From NCBI GenBank assembly GCA_965247375.1, contig CBDFHU010000078.1, positions 1 to 64,000 on the forward strand: a DNA stretch of 64,000 nt. The letters are read 5' to 3'. Each line of letters starts with the position of its first letter. Within the stretch, counting starts at the first letter, position 1. Position numbers and translations under genes: made by a program. The notes beneath the pieces are model-generated. The model was not told the DNA's origin and made no database searches. It worked only from the letters and a program-made list of their open reading frames with translations. Source of the DNA: Arsenicibacter sp965247375 (GTDB taxonomy: Bacteria > Bacteroidota > Bacteroidia > Cytophagales > Spirosomataceae). Positions 1 through 9,543 of the stretch are shown piece after piece.

Positions 1-452
1 ATGTAGTGTGTTTATTCTCAATGCAGGAGCAGGTTGTAGCGACAAAAAAGCGGATGATCCGCAACCTGCCCAGGTTAAATTACTGGTCGGCGGGCTTTGG
101 GAGGTCACGAGAACCTATACGGTTACGGCCAGTGATAAAATCACACTTATACCAAAAAAGGGAGCGCTGGGGCTGAAATTTTACAGTGATGGTAGAATTG
201 AAAGCTGCTCGTCCGGGGTCTGCGGACAGCTGGGCCGCTGGTCCTTTCAACTGATCAATAATTCGGCCGGGACGGGTACCTTAACCGTGTTTGTTGAGAA
301 TACGGACATTCAGGCGGTGTATGGTAAGAAGCTGGAAGGGGCGCTGGATATCAGTACAGATAACTTCATCCGCTGGATCATCAAAGGAAAATCCGGTCAT
401 CGGCGAAACCGACGCGTCAGAGATACAATGGACCATGGAACGGACACCATAA
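1..452 (+). CDS. Lipocalin-like lipoprotein, 5' partial, frameshifted
   Basis: The frame is open from base 2, so the start lies before the window. The first residues read like the end of a lipoprotein signal with a Cys (AGAGC) near residue 12. The rest is a small beta-rich domain (LLVGGLWEVTRTYTV, GLKFYSDGRIESC, GRWSF) resembling lipocalin-like lipoproteins of Bacteroidetes. In the literal sequence the frame runs on into the next gene. Removing one G from the GG at 395-396 instead gives a natural end (VIGETDASEIQWTMERTP) with TAA at 450-452, overlapping the next ATG by one base, so I take the apparent fusion as a consensus error. Ligand and function are unknown. Confidence 0.6.
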
Positions 453-1678
453 TGAGGCAATTGCTTGAGTTAAATGCTTCTGTCCGGCAATATTACTGCC
501 TTATTTGGCTGGCTATAAGTGTGTTAATCGTGTCGTCTGTAAGTGGTCAGGCACTGCACCTTAACCGGCAGGGCGGAACGGTGGTGATTGGTTCGGACGG
601 CCAGCCGCCGAATACAACGGCGGCTCTGGAAGTAAAAAGTACAACCGGCGGGGTGTTGATGCCGCGAATGACTACGCTCCAGCGGACAATGATCAGCTTT
701 CCGGCGGTGGGATTATTGGTGTACGATACCGATACGCAGAGTTTCTGGGTCCGCCAGACGGGTTATTGGTACGAGCTCCGGAGCGGCAGCGAAACCTGGC
801 GGCTGAACGGGTCAACGATCACCAGCGCCAATAACGGCAATGTGGCTATTGGTGTGGACCAGACAGTCTATAAGCTCCATGTGGGCGGCATCAGCCGGTT
901 TGATAATTCCATCTATGCCCGTGGCGAAATTCAGACCCCGATGGGCGAATTTGCCAACTTCGGTACGGGGCCTGCCCTGACGGTAAACAGTTTCAGCACC
1001 GACTACTCCCTGAAGACCGAGAACAGGGGAGCGGGGCCGGGGTTTATTGCCACCACGCAGACCGGCCTGTTTGCGGCTTTATTCAACGGGCGGTTACGCA
1101 TTACGGGTAAAGATAATCTGGCACGTTCGGGTGGCATCGAATTCCGCAACGACCCGGAGCAGAACAGCCTCGGCTTTGTGGGAATGAACGGCGACAATGA
1201 GATGGGTTTCTGGAGCTACCCGCTCGGTGACTGGCTGTTGCGCCTGAACATCAATACCGGAACGCTCTGTTCGCGCTCGGCCATTACGCTCTGCTCCGAC
1301 CTGCGCCTGAAACGGGATATCCAACCGTTGAACGGTTCACTGACAACCCTGCTCCGGCTGAACGGAATGCATTATGTCTGGCAGGACAGCGGGTTCAGAG
1401 GGCTGCAAACCGGTTTTATCGCGCAGGATGTCCAACCGCTTTTTCCGGAACTGGTGCACACTGACGAGGCGGGATTGCTGAGTGTCAACTACGTCGGGTT
1501 TATTCCGCACCTGGTCGAAGCGGTTAAGAGCCTGGATGCGGATAACCGGCAAACGGTCGAAGCCCTGACTGCCGAAAACCGGCGGCTGAGGCAGCAGCTG
1601 GAACAGATTGCTGACCGGCTGTCAGTGCTGGAAGCGGGGAGTCCGGTGCACCGGAACCGGCGTAACCGCATGCGATAA
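452..1678 (+). CDS. Secreted tail-fibre-like protein with C-terminal S74 chaperone domain
   Basis: About 408 residues from ATG 452, chosen because it opens a signal peptide (residues ~15-33, ending VSSVSGQ). The N-terminal region (ALEVKSTTGGVLMPRM, LLVYDTDTQSFWVRQ) matches the two paralogues at 3014 and 4588. The C-terminus is an endosialidase-type intramolecular chaperone (peptidase S74): SDLRLKRDI with the presumed autocleavage Ser at ~282, then FIAQDVQPLFPELV, then a predicted coiled coil (~363-395). In known S74 proteins this domain helps the trimer fold and then cuts itself off. There are no phage genes nearby, so a secreted or surface fibre is more likely than a virion part. Its ATG overlaps the preceding stop, suggesting coupled translation. 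Confidence 0.8.
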   Translation: MRQLLELNASVRQYYCLIWLAISVLIVSSVSGQALHLNRQGGTVVIGSDGQPPNTTAALEVKSTTGGVLMPRMTTLQRTMISFPAVGLLVYDTDTQSFWVRQTGYWYELRSGSETWRLNGSTITSANNGNVAIGVDQTVYKLHVGGISRFDNSIYARGEIQTPMGEFANFGTGPALTVNSFSTDYSLKTENRGAGPGFIATTQTGLFAALFNGRLRITGKDNLARSGGIEFRNDPEQNSLGFVGMNGDNEMGFWSYPLGDWLLRLNINTGTLCSRSAITLCSDLRLKRDIQPLNGSLTTLLRLNGMHYVWQDSGFRGLQTGFIAQDVQPLFPELVHTDEAGLLSVNYVGFIPHLVEAVKSLDADNRQTVEALTAENRRLRQQLEQIADRLSVLEAGSPVHRNRRNRMR

Positions 1679-1732
1679 ACCGGTGGCGGGACTTCTTTTC
1701 CGGCTTAATGAACTTCTGATACGCATAATGAA

Positions 1733-2355
1733 ATGACAACGACTACGTCACGGGCTAAAGGCTGTCTGCCGGTGCTGGCAGGCCTGGCCATTCTAACCAT
1801 TCTGTTTACGGCCGTCCGGTTCTACGGCGGCAAATGGCTGGACCAATACGAGCGCCCATGGGCTTACAGCACGACAGAGCCGTTGCTGGTCGGGCAATGG
1901 GAAGGTAGGTTTAAGGATCCCGACGGGGTAGCGAAAACCCTCCGGCTGACCATTGATCTGCCCGAGACCGATGAGGAACGACTCGAGCGGGCAAGCCGCA
2001 AAAAACGCCTGCGCAACAGACGAAACAAGGGTGGTTTCGATGGCTCTGCAACGGTGACAAGCCGGCTAGGCCGTGAGGACTACGAAGTGTACGGGGCCGT
2101 AGACCGGCAGAACGACCACGTATTCAGCCTCAATTTCGACGCAGTAGACGGCCGGTTTGCCATTACACCTAATTTCTACATCCACGATACCGACAAAAAC
2201 CGGAAACCAGTGGGCAGGCAATCAGCTGGATGTCCGGCTGGAGTTTGCCTATCACCTGCCCGGCCGCACCTGGTCGAGCAGTGCCGACCCACGATTCAGC
2301 CGGAAAGTCCCGGTTCAGCTACATCGTGTACCGAAACAGTAAGCGTTTAACCTAA
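1733..2355 (+). CDS. Hypothetical membrane-anchored protein, frameshifted
   Basis: A conserved-looking protein I cannot name. Residues ~10-30 form one hydrophobic segment (LPVLAGLAILTILFTAV), so the rest is probably periplasmic or surface-exposed. The body is beta-rich (LLVGQWEGRFKDPDGV, a lipocalin-like opening) with a basic stretch near 90. The literal frame ends at 2350 in an unconvincing tail. Removing one G from GGG at 2212-2214 continues plausibly (AGNQLDVRLEFAYHLPGRTW). Removing one C from CCC at 2288-2290 gives the end GKSRFSYIVYRNSKRLT with stop at 2353-2355. The first break is well supported; the second is likely. It lies between two secreted-protein genes on the same strand. Confidence 0.5.
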
Positions 2356-2368
2356 AAAACAGAAGAAA

Positions 2369-2975
2369 ATGCAACGCCGTGATTTTATGACAACTCTGCC
2401 GCTAGGCCTGTTTGCCGGTCAGGTACCGGTCATTGCCGCCACCGACGACAAGAAACCACTGGCTCCGTTCTATATCGGGCCGGATGTCGAACCGTTGACC
2501 CCCGGGCCAACGGGGCTCAACATCCGGACGCGGGTGCGCTCGGCGCAGACCAACGGACAGTTTTCGTGCGTTGAGTTTGCCGTTGCCCCGAAAAAAAATG
2601 GGTCCGGCCCCGCACCTGCATAAAGAGCTGGATGAACTGATGTACGTCATCGAAGGCACGGCCAGTGTGCTGGTCGGCGATACGGTCTATCAGGTTGAAG
2701 CCGGTGGTTGGCACCTTCGCCCGCGCGGCATTGTCCACACGTTCTGGAACGCTACCGACAAACCAATACTGGCGATCGACTGCTACTTTCAGCAACCCTT
2801 TGAAGAGTATCTCGAAGCCTCGTTCCAGACCATTCCGGCGGAGGCCCGCAAACGGGGTCTGGCGATGGATTCCCCCGAAGTCAGGAAGATGTATAACGAC
2901 CTTCAGGCCCGTTTCGGTATGGTTGGCTTTCCTGAAAAACGGCAGGCAATTGTGGATAAATACGGTTTGAAGTAA
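2369..2975 (+). CDS. Secreted cupin-domain protein, frameshifted
   Basis: Begins with a twin-arginine-like leader (MQRRDFMTTLPLGLF), then a single cupin barrel: HLHKELDELMYVIEG holds the usual His/His/Glu metal ligands of motif 1, and HLRPRGIVHTFWN is motif 2. Total length is about 200 residues. The reading frame breaks in the A8 run at 2591-2598; with seven A the two halves join as APKKMGPAPHLHKE. Cupins of this kind bind a metal and act as dioxygenases, isomerases or small-molecule binders; nothing here identifies the substrate. It starts 13 bases after the preceding gene. Confidence 0.7.
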
Positions 2976-3013
2976 AGCGCTTTTGGTGTTTTATGCTTTT
3001 GGTAATCAGGCGT

Positions 3014-4469
3014 ATGACGAATCGGTACCTTCTTCTTTTCGGGCTCGGGCTGGTGGTTGGTTCTGCCACCGCCCAGACATTGCAATTGAACCGCACCGGC
3101 GGCAGCGTGGTGATTGGCTCCGACGGCGGGGCGGCCAACGCGTCGGCCGCGCTGGAGGTCAAAAGTACGACGCAGGGCGTGCTGCTTCCCCGGCTGACCA
3201 CGGCGCAGCGGACGGCCATCAGCAATGCGGCCAACGGGCTGCTGGTGTTCGATACCGATACGCAGAGTTTCTGGGTTCCGCCAGAACGGGGCGTGGGTTA
3301 ATCTGGTCGGCGGAGGGAGTTCGGGGGCCGGTGTCGGCTGGCAGCAGACCGGTGTCAATATCAGTACTACCAACAGTGGCAACGTGGGCATCGGTACTGC
3401 CAACCCGCTGGCAAAACTCAGTGTCGTGGGTAGTTCACGAAATGCAACGGGTACTAACACCGCCGATTTCGCCAATACGAACCTTGGCCCCAATGCGAGC
3501 TTTATCCATCTGGGCAGCAAAGGGCACTGGCTGATCCGGTCGGCGGCAGACTCAGGCAACGTGGTGATGCAGGATATTAACCGCGGCCGGGTCGGTATCG
3601 GCACGGCTTTCCCGAACTCCACGCTGTCGATTGTAGGGCGGCAGGCGACAAACGATGCCACCAACACCGTTGACATTTCAAATACGGCTGTCGGGCCCAA
3701 CGTGAGTTTTATCCATTACGGGGCAACGGGCGATTGGCTGATCCGGTCGGCCGCTTACTCCGGTAATGTGATTATGCAGGATTTCATTGGCGGACGGGTT
3801 GGTATCGGCACTGCATTTCCCGGCTCCACACTCAGTGTGCAGGGACGACAAATTAACCTGTACGGGTCGAATACGGCTGAGTTTTCCAACCCGTTGCTTG
3901 GTCCTAATATCAGCCATATCCATTACGGGAGTTTCGGGGACTGGTATATCCGGTCGGCTGACAATGCTGGTCAGGTCATTCTACAGGATGTCAGTGCGAA
4001 TGGGCGTGTTGGTATCGGAACAAGTAATCCGCAGGCAAAGCTTGACATCAACGGCAACACCATCATAGGCGGGCCGCTGGCAGTGCGGAGTGATATATCT
4101 TTTACCAACGCCCTGACCAGTTCTGCCTTGCCGGGGCTGAATCTGCGGCCTGTCGGCATCTTTGAAATTTCTGTTTTCGGGTATGAGGATGGCCCGCATG
4201 AACCGGTAATCCGGCAGGTGCCGGCCAATCTGTTTACCGGCCAGCTGGTCGGCAGTGCATCCTTTGCGGTTCCGGTTGACCTGACTATTAACCCGGCGCT
4301 TGTAGCCGGCGCTAAGGAGTTATATTTTGTAGGAGGTATCCATGTGGATTTTGCAGGGTCAAGCAGCATTGAAATTGCGGGCCTGAGATTCGTTCGCGTG
4401 TATGCTGATTTCAACGGAAGCGACTATGCCGGTCTACGCGCAGGCGGAATGATCTATGCCGTTTATTAG
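3014..4469 (+). CDS. Secreted tail-fibre-like repeat protein, paralogue 1, frameshifted
   Basis: Start at ATG 3014 opens the signal peptide MTNRYLLLFGLGLVVGSATAQ. About 480 residues after correction. The first ~230 are almost identical in DNA and protein to the gene at 4588. Four or five ~60-residue units follow, each with GRVGIGTAFPxSTLS, VGPNVSFIHYG, GDWxIRSA and a GNVVMQD-like end, typical of beta-helical fibre repeats. The C-terminus (from ~residue 360) differs from both neighbours and lacks an S74 domain. The frame breaks at GGG 3273-3275 where the paralogue has GG (FWFRQNGVW), so one extra G is the likely cause. Probable role: extracellular fibre or adhesin. Confidence 0.72.
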
Positions 4470-4587
4470 CCACTGATTGGCAAAATACCGGTCAAAACCG
4501 ATGCGCAGGGCGGAAAGTCATGGGGGAAATATCATTTTACGAAAAAATAGATTGCATTCAGACGATTACAGTTCTGTCATCAGGTGT

Positions 4588-6219
4588 ATGGTGAATCGGT
4601 ACCTTCTTCTTTTCGGGCTCGGGCTGGTGGTTGGTTCTGCCACCGCCCAGACATTACAATTGAACCGCACCGGCGGCAGCGTGGTGATTGGCTCCGACGG
4701 CGGGGCGGCCAATGCGTCGGCCGCGCTGGAGGTCAAAAGTACGACACAGGGCGTGCTGCTTCCCCGGCTGACCACGGCGCAGCGGACTGCCATCAGCAAT
4801 GCGGCCAACGGGCTGCTGGTGTTCGATACCGATACGCAGAGTTTCTGGTTCCGCCAGAACGGGGTATGGGTCAATCTGGTCGGCGGAGGGGGGGCGGGGG
4901 GCGGTATCGGCTGGCAACAGTCGGGGGCTACCCTGAGCAACACCAACACCGGCAACGTGGGTATTGGTACCACCAACCCGCTCGCAAAGCTCAGCGTGGT
5001 TGGTAACTCGGTAAATGCTTCCGGCACCAACACAGCCGATTTCGCCAATACGAACCTTGGCCCCAATGTGAGCTTCATCCATCTGGGCAGCAAAGGCCAC
5101 TGGCTGATCCGGTCGGCGGCCGACTCGGGCAACGTGGTGATGCAGGATATTAACCGTGGCCGGGTCGGTATCGGCACGGCTTTCCCGAACTCCACGCTGT
5201 CGATTGTAGGTCGGCAGGCGACAAACGATGCCACCAACACCGTTGATATTTCGAATACAACTGTTGGCCCCAACGTGAGTTTTATTCATTACGGCCGGTA
5301 TGGTGACTGGTATATCCGGTCGGCGGCTAGTGCGGGAACCGTGGCCATTCAGGACATGAACGGTGCCCGGACCGGTATCGGCAACGGCTTGCCGGGCTCA
5401 ACACTGAGCGTGCGGGGGCGTCAAACGGGTACAGAGAGCAATACGGCCGATTTCTGGCACCCGGGGCTGGGGCCTAACCTGAGTCATATCCATTATGGCC
5501 TGAAAGGCGACTGGTTTATCCGCTCGGCGGCCAACGACGGCAAGGTGGTGCTTCAGGATGTCGGGGCAACGGGGCTGGTCGGGCTGGGAACGACTTCGCC
5601 GACTGCCAAGCTGCACCTCTCAACTACCGGTGAAAACGCCATGCGCGTCGATGGCATAAATCCCTACATTCTGTTCCGGAATGTAAACGACGCAGCCCGG
5701 ACGGATAACGGCCATGAACTGGGCTTTATCCGGACCTGGACCACCAATCCGTTTAATCCGGCCGGTTATTACGGCTTCGAAATCGGGGTGCCGCCCGCCG
5801 CTGCGGCTCAGCCGGCCAAACACCTGATGTTCTCCACGTCATACAACCTGCGGATGGTTATTCTGGACAACGGTAATGTCGGAATCGGTACGAATAGCCC
5901 CACCACAAAGCTGGCGGTGAACGGTACAATCCGCGCCAAAGAAGTGATTGTGGATACCGACTGGGCCGATTTTGTCTTTGCCCGCAGTTACCGGCTCCGG
6001 CCGTTGCCCGAGGTGGAGCAGTTTATTCAGACCCATCGCCACTTGCCCGACATTCCGTCGGCCGCCACTATTTCCGGAAACGGGGCGGGGCTGGCAGAGG
6101 TCACCACGAAAATGATGCAGAAAATCGAAGAACTGACCCTGTACGCGATTCGTCAGGATAAGCAGATCCGGGCACTACAGCGTCGTTTACAACATGCCTC
6201 TTCTCGCAAACGCCGTTAA
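4588..6219 (+). CDS. Secreted tail-fibre-like repeat protein, paralogue 2
   Basis: 543 residues from ATG 4588 (MVNRYLLLFGLGLVVGSATAQ); an upstream in-frame ATG at 4477 would bury the signal peptide. It carries the same N-terminal block and GIGTAFPNSTLS / SFIHYG / GDWYIRSA repeats as the gene at 3014. It ends differently, with the common Bacteroidetes fibre end: DWADFVFARSYRLRPLPEV, HRHLPDIPSA, then a coiled coil (MMQKIEELTLYAIRQDKQIR) that would trimerise the fibre. The reading frame is intact. It is one base from the following metalloprotease gene (TAAT-ATG), suggesting co-expression. Surface fibre or adhesin is an inference. Confidence 0.78.
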   Translation: MVNRYLLLFGLGLVVGSATAQTLQLNRTGGSVVIGSDGGAANASAALEVKSTTQGVLLPRLTTAQRTAISNAANGLLVFDTDTQSFWFRQNGVWVNLVGGGGAGGGIGWQQSGATLSNTNTGNVGIGTTNPLAKLSVVGNSVNASGTNTADFANTNLGPNVSFIHLGSKGHWLIRSAADSGNVVMQDINRGRVGIGTAFPNSTLSIVGRQATNDATNTVDISNTTVGPNVSFIHYGRYGDWYIRSAASAGTVAIQDMNGARTGIGNGLPGSTLSVRGRQTGTESNTADFWHPGLGPNLSHIHYGLKGDWFIRSAANDGKVVLQDVGATGLVGLGTTSPTAKLHLSTTGENAMRVDGINPYILFRNVNDAARTDNGHELGFIRTWTTNPFNPAGYYGFEIGVPPAAAAQPAKHLMFSTSYNLRMVILDNGNVGIGTNSPTTKLAVNGTIRAKEVIVDTDWADFVFARSYRLRPLPEVEQFIQTHRHLPDIPSAATISGNGAGLAEVTTKMMQKIEELTLYAIRQDKQIRALQRRLQHASSRKRR

Positions 6220-6220
6220 T

Positions 6221-7429
6221 ATGAAAAAGCTGTGGTTTTTCTGGCTGCTATGTTGCTCCGTAACGGCTTTTGCTCAGGTGGTTACCCCGCCGAATGTGAC
6301 GGAACCCGTTTTTCGGTTCGGGCAGCTCAATACGCCCGGGCAGCGTGTTGGCCCGGGATTTGGGTGCGGCACCCGTCCGAAAAAGCCACTCGCTCCCATA
6401 CCGTCTGACCGGCAGGCGCGGGTGGCTCAGAAAAGCGGTGTGCTCCCCTTTTGCGTCAAAGTGGTGCTGACGGTGTTTGCCGATAACGACGGCTCTAACC
6501 GGGCATCGACCGATGCCGATCAGCTGCGGCAGTTCAATGCGATGGTTAATTTCTACCGGCCACATAACATTTGCTTTGTGTTGATGGGCATCCGGCAGGT
6601 CAATAACAGCGACCTGAACATTCAGGACAGTTCGGAAGAAGACGAGCTGACGCCGTTTCTGCTGGCGGGAGTCTTTAACATCTTTACGCACAAAGAGGTG
6701 TATTCGGATGGTAAACGGCTTGGCGGAACTGCCTATGATATTCCGAATACGGGAGCGTATGTGAGCCTTGATCAGGGAAATGTTTCGAGCGCCAGCGATA
6801 ACAGCACGATGGCCCATGAAGTGGGTCATGCCTTCGGGTTACTGCATACGTTTGCGCGGCATCCGGGGGACCCGCTGCACGGTACCGAAAGTGTCGAACG
6901 CAATCCCGACGCCGATTGTTGGGATTGTGATGTCGACGGTGACTATGTCTGTGATACCCCCGCCGATCCGGATCAGGATGAAGAGGGGGTAGTCTACCTG
7001 CTAACGAACACCACCGATCCGGCAAACGGGTGCCGGTACATGGGAAACCGGCGTGATGAATGTGATGTACCCTATGTGCCGCAAACCAATAATATCATGA
7101 GCTATGGCCGGCCCGACTGCATCACCCTGTTTACCAACGGGCAGGGCGCACGGATGCGCTATTACTTGTCGGAAGAAGCTGATTTTGGTTTAGTTCTGGC
7201 GCCGGAAGCCTTGTATTTACCCCTCCTGACACCGCAGATCTTTTCGGGCGGTTTGTTTGTCAGTGTCTCCCGTGATCTCTATACACTCGGCGAGTACTAC
7301 CCGTTGCGCGTACAGCAGACCGCTGTTTTCACGCTCTATTCAAAACGGATTGTTATTAAGCCGGGCACCCGGTTTTCGCCGGGAAGCGGCGGACGGGTGC
7401 AGCTGACCGGAAATCCGAACTGTCCTTGA
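6221..7429 (+). CDS. Secreted zinc metalloprotease, M43 (pappalysin/cytophagalysin) type
   Basis: 402 residues starting at ATG 6221, which opens a clear signal peptide (MKKLWFFWLLCCSVTAFAQ). The zinc site HEVGHAFGLLH begins at about residue 199 and fits the HExxHxxGxxH signature of metzincin/M43 proteases. Downstream NNIMSYGRPDC supplies the Met-turn. A Cys- and Asp-rich loop (DADCWDCDVDGDYVCD) between them could bind calcium. About 100 residues follow the Met-turn, without a recognisable sorting domain. Family members digest extracellular proteins. Its position right after the fibre gene suggests it is secreted with, or acts on, the fibre proteins; that link is inferred only from adjacency. 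Confidence 0.85.
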   Translation: MKKLWFFWLLCCSVTAFAQVVTPPNVTEPVFRFGQLNTPGQRVGPGFGCGTRPKKPLAPIPSDRQARVAQKSGVLPFCVKVVLTVFADNDGSNRASTDADQLRQFNAMVNFYRPHNICFVLMGIRQVNNSDLNIQDSSEEDELTPFLLAGVFNIFTHKEVYSDGKRLGGTAYDIPNTGAYVSLDQGNVSSASDNSTMAHEVGHAFGLLHTFARHPGDPLHGTESVERNPDADCWDCDVDGDYVCDTPADPDQDEEGVVYLLTNTTDPANGCRYMGNRRDECDVPYVPQTNNIMSYGRPDCITLFTNGQGARMRYYLSEEADFGLVLAPEALYLPLLTPQIFSGGLFVSVSRDLYTLGEYYPLRVQQTAVFTLYSKRIVIKPGTRFSPGSGGRVQLTGNPNCP

Positions 7430-7565
7430 TGTAAGTTTTCATTTAGATAAAACAGGTAACAATACGCATGCCCTATCCGGACTTCTACGCTAAAACCTAC
7501 GTCTGAATGTGTCGAAATTTGTTTTGAAAGCAAGTTGATTAACAGGTGTTTAACAAGGTTTGTGT

Positions 7566-8501
7566 ATGAAGACTCTATTTCTTTTTTTACTGGTACTAAT
7601 CGTTTTCAGCTGTAAAAAAAGCGGCGATGAGGCAGGGGTAGCGGCGGCGAAGAAGCCGGATGATGTGGTGCTGACACTGAAATCGCTGAATGTGCCGATC
7701 AGTACGTTTGATATCGGCAATTACAGTTTTCAGTCGGTGATGGTCGGCAATGATATCTATTATGCCAGTTATTCCAATACGGCGAAGGCGCAGTTTTTTG
7801 TCCGGTATAACGTAAACAGCAATTCGTTTTCGCCGGCGCTGGCGAAATCAGCCAATGTCTGCGGGTGCGGTTACATGAACCGGCTGCTGTCGGACGGCAC
7901 TAATATCTACTACATCGCCAACGATGCCACGAAATATGTGGCCTCATCGAATGCCTGGCAAACCCTGACTTATCCGTCCACGGCAAAAGACAATGGGGGG
8001 GAAGCCGGTTCGGTGTATTATAACGGTAACCTGTATTTTGTCGGTGGCCGCACGGCTTCCACCATGTTTAAATACTACAATATCAGTCAGGATAAGTGGT
8101 TCACGGTGCCGAATTATCTGTATCCGACAAGCCGCAGCGAGCTGGCAGTATACAAAGACCGGATCTATGTGCTGGGCGGAGACGGGGCTAAACGCAAATT
8201 CGCGTGGTTCTCGGTGGGGAGCAACAGCTGGACGGCACTGCCGGACACACCGTTCGACGTGTCGACCTCCTACGAAGGGGTGTACTCGGCGGTGTTAAAC
8301 AATTACCTGTTCCTGCTACAGTCGAAAAATATCTATGTCTACGATCTGGTAAACGATGTCTGGGCGGCCGCGCCCATTGCGTTGAGTGAGGCCCCCGCCT
8401 ATGCCAATCTGTTTTCGAACGGGCAAAAGTTGTACCTGGCCGGTAAGAACAGTGCCAACATTCCGGTCGCCTATGAACTGACGATGTCGTTTAAACCGTA
8501 A
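7566..8501 (+). CDS. Kelch-like repeat lipoprotein
   Basis: About 311 residues from ATG 7566 (an alternative ATG lies two codons earlier). The leader MKTLFLFLLVLIVFSCKK has a lipobox Cys, so this is a lipoprotein of the outer membrane or periplasm. The mature part carries beta-propeller blades of Kelch type: GGEAGSVYYNGNLYFVGGR, SRSELAVYKDRIYVLGGD and further blades ending NGQKLYLAGK. Blades recur about every 45-50 residues, enough for one six-bladed propeller. No catalytic motif is visible; binding of protein or glycan is likely. It stands alone between the metalloprotease and lipA. Confidence 0.7.
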   Translation: MKTLFLFLLVLIVFSCKKSGDEAGVAAAKKPDDVVLTLKSLNVPISTFDIGNYSFQSVMVGNDIYYASYSNTAKAQFFVRYNVNSNSFSPALAKSANVCGCGYMNRLLSDGTNIYYIANDATKYVASSNAWQTLTYPSTAKDNGGEAGSVYYNGNLYFVGGRTASTMFKYYNISQDKWFTVPNYLYPTSRSELAVYKDRIYVLGGDGAKRKFAWFSVGSNSWTALPDTPFDVSTSYEGVYSAVLNNYLFLLQSKNIYVYDLVNDVWAAAPIALSEAPAYANLFSNGQKLYLAGKNSANIPVAYELTMSFKP

Positions 8502-8600
8502 GGCCACCGGAGAAAACTGACCGGTTTTGGCGGTTAACTGGCAATCGTTTCCGAACTTTACGGACAGAAAATACCTTTTGAGAGAAAGACTGAGGTTGCT

Positions 8601-9479
8601 ATGATCGAACTACCTGTCATCCCCTCCACCGAACAACGGAAAAAACGTCCTGACTGGCTGCGCGTGAAGCTGCCGATCGGGCCCGAATATGCCAAAGTAC
8701 GTAAGCTGGTCGACACGTATAAACTGCATACCATCTGCGAAAGCGGCAATTGCCCGAATATGGGCGAATGCTGGGGCGCCGGTACGGCCACGTTTATGAT
8801 TCTGGGAAATGTCTGTACCCGCAGCTGCACGTTCTGTGCGGTAGCGACCGGCCGCCCGAATGAGTACGATACCGACGAGCCACGCCGGGTGGCCGAGGCC
8901 ATTGTGCTGATGAAAGTAAAACACGCGGTGATTACGTCGGTAAACCGTGATGAACTCAAAGACCGGGGCGCCGAAATCTGGTATCAGACGGTGCGGGCGG
9001 TGAAAGAGGCTTCGCCGGAAACGACCATCGAAACACTGATTCCGGATGTGAAAAACAACTGGGATGCCCTCATCCGCATGATTGAAGGCGGTCAGGAAGT
9101 GGTGTCGCATAACATGGAAACCGTCGAACGGCTGTATCGCCGCGTGCGTCCGCAGGCAAAGTATGAGCGCAGTCTGGAGCAGATCCGCCGGACAAAAGAC
9201 TACGGGCAACGTACCAAGTCAGGCATCATGCTGGGCCTCGGCGAAACCAACGAAGAAGTATTCAAAGCCATGGACGACCTCGTTGTCAATGGCCTGGATA
9301 TTCTGACCCTTGGCCAGTACCTGCAGCCGACAAAGATGCACCATGAAGTGATTGAGTGGATTCACCCCGATACGTTTGCGATGTATCAGGAGGAGGGACT
9401 GAAGCGTGGGCTGAAATATGTGGAGTCCGGTCCGCTGGTGCGGTCGAGCTACCACGCCGAACGCCACGTTCATGTGTAA
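8601..9479 (+). CDS. lipA: Lipoyl synthase
   Basis: Radical-SAM enzyme that inserts two sulfurs into protein-bound octanoyl groups to form lipoyl cofactor for 2-oxoacid dehydrogenases and glycine cleavage. The auxiliary cluster Cys lie at 46, 51 and 57 (CESGNCPNMGEC) and the radical-SAM triad CTRSCTFC at 72, 76 and 79. The C-terminal RSSYHAE motif (Ser ligand of the auxiliary cluster) is present. At 292 residues it has normal length. crtY follows 64 bases later on the same strand, across an inverted repeat, so co-transcription is possible. No lipB is in the window. Confidence 0.97.
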   Translation: MIELPVIPSTEQRKKRPDWLRVKLPIGPEYAKVRKLVDTYKLHTICESGNCPNMGECWGAGTATFMILGNVCTRSCTFCAVATGRPNEYDTDEPRRVAEAIVLMKVKHAVITSVNRDELKDRGAEIWYQTVRAVKEASPETTIETLIPDVKNNWDALIRMIEGGQEVVSHNMETVERLYRRVRPQAKYERSLEQIRRTKDYGQRTKSGIMLGLGETNEEVFKAMDDLVVNGLDILTLGQYLQPTKMHHEVIEWIHPDTFAMYQEEGLKRGLKYVESGPLVRSSYHAERHVHV

Positions 9480-9484
9480 ACAGT

Positions 9485-9543
9485 AATGAGTGGTTTGTGG
9501 TTAGTGATGTAATCAAGAGCCACCAACCACAGACTACTCATTC
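9485..9543. repeat. Imperfect inverted repeat between lipA and crtY
   Basis: The two ends, about 22 bases each (AATGAGTGGTTTGTGGTTAG and its approximate complement ending ACTACTCATT), pair with roughly four mismatches around a short spacer. It fills nearly the whole gap. It could be a weak terminator or processing hairpin, or a small dispersed palindromic element. There is no T-run. Confidence 0.5.

Noticed and set aside
8..1678. A single 556-residue fusion of a lipoprotein and a fibre protein
   Set aside because: A signal peptide begins in the middle at ATG 452, and removing one base near 395 gives the first part its own stop exactly there.
452..6219. Prophage tail region
   Set aside because: Fibre-like proteins have Sec signals and no head, tail, lysis or integrase genes are near.
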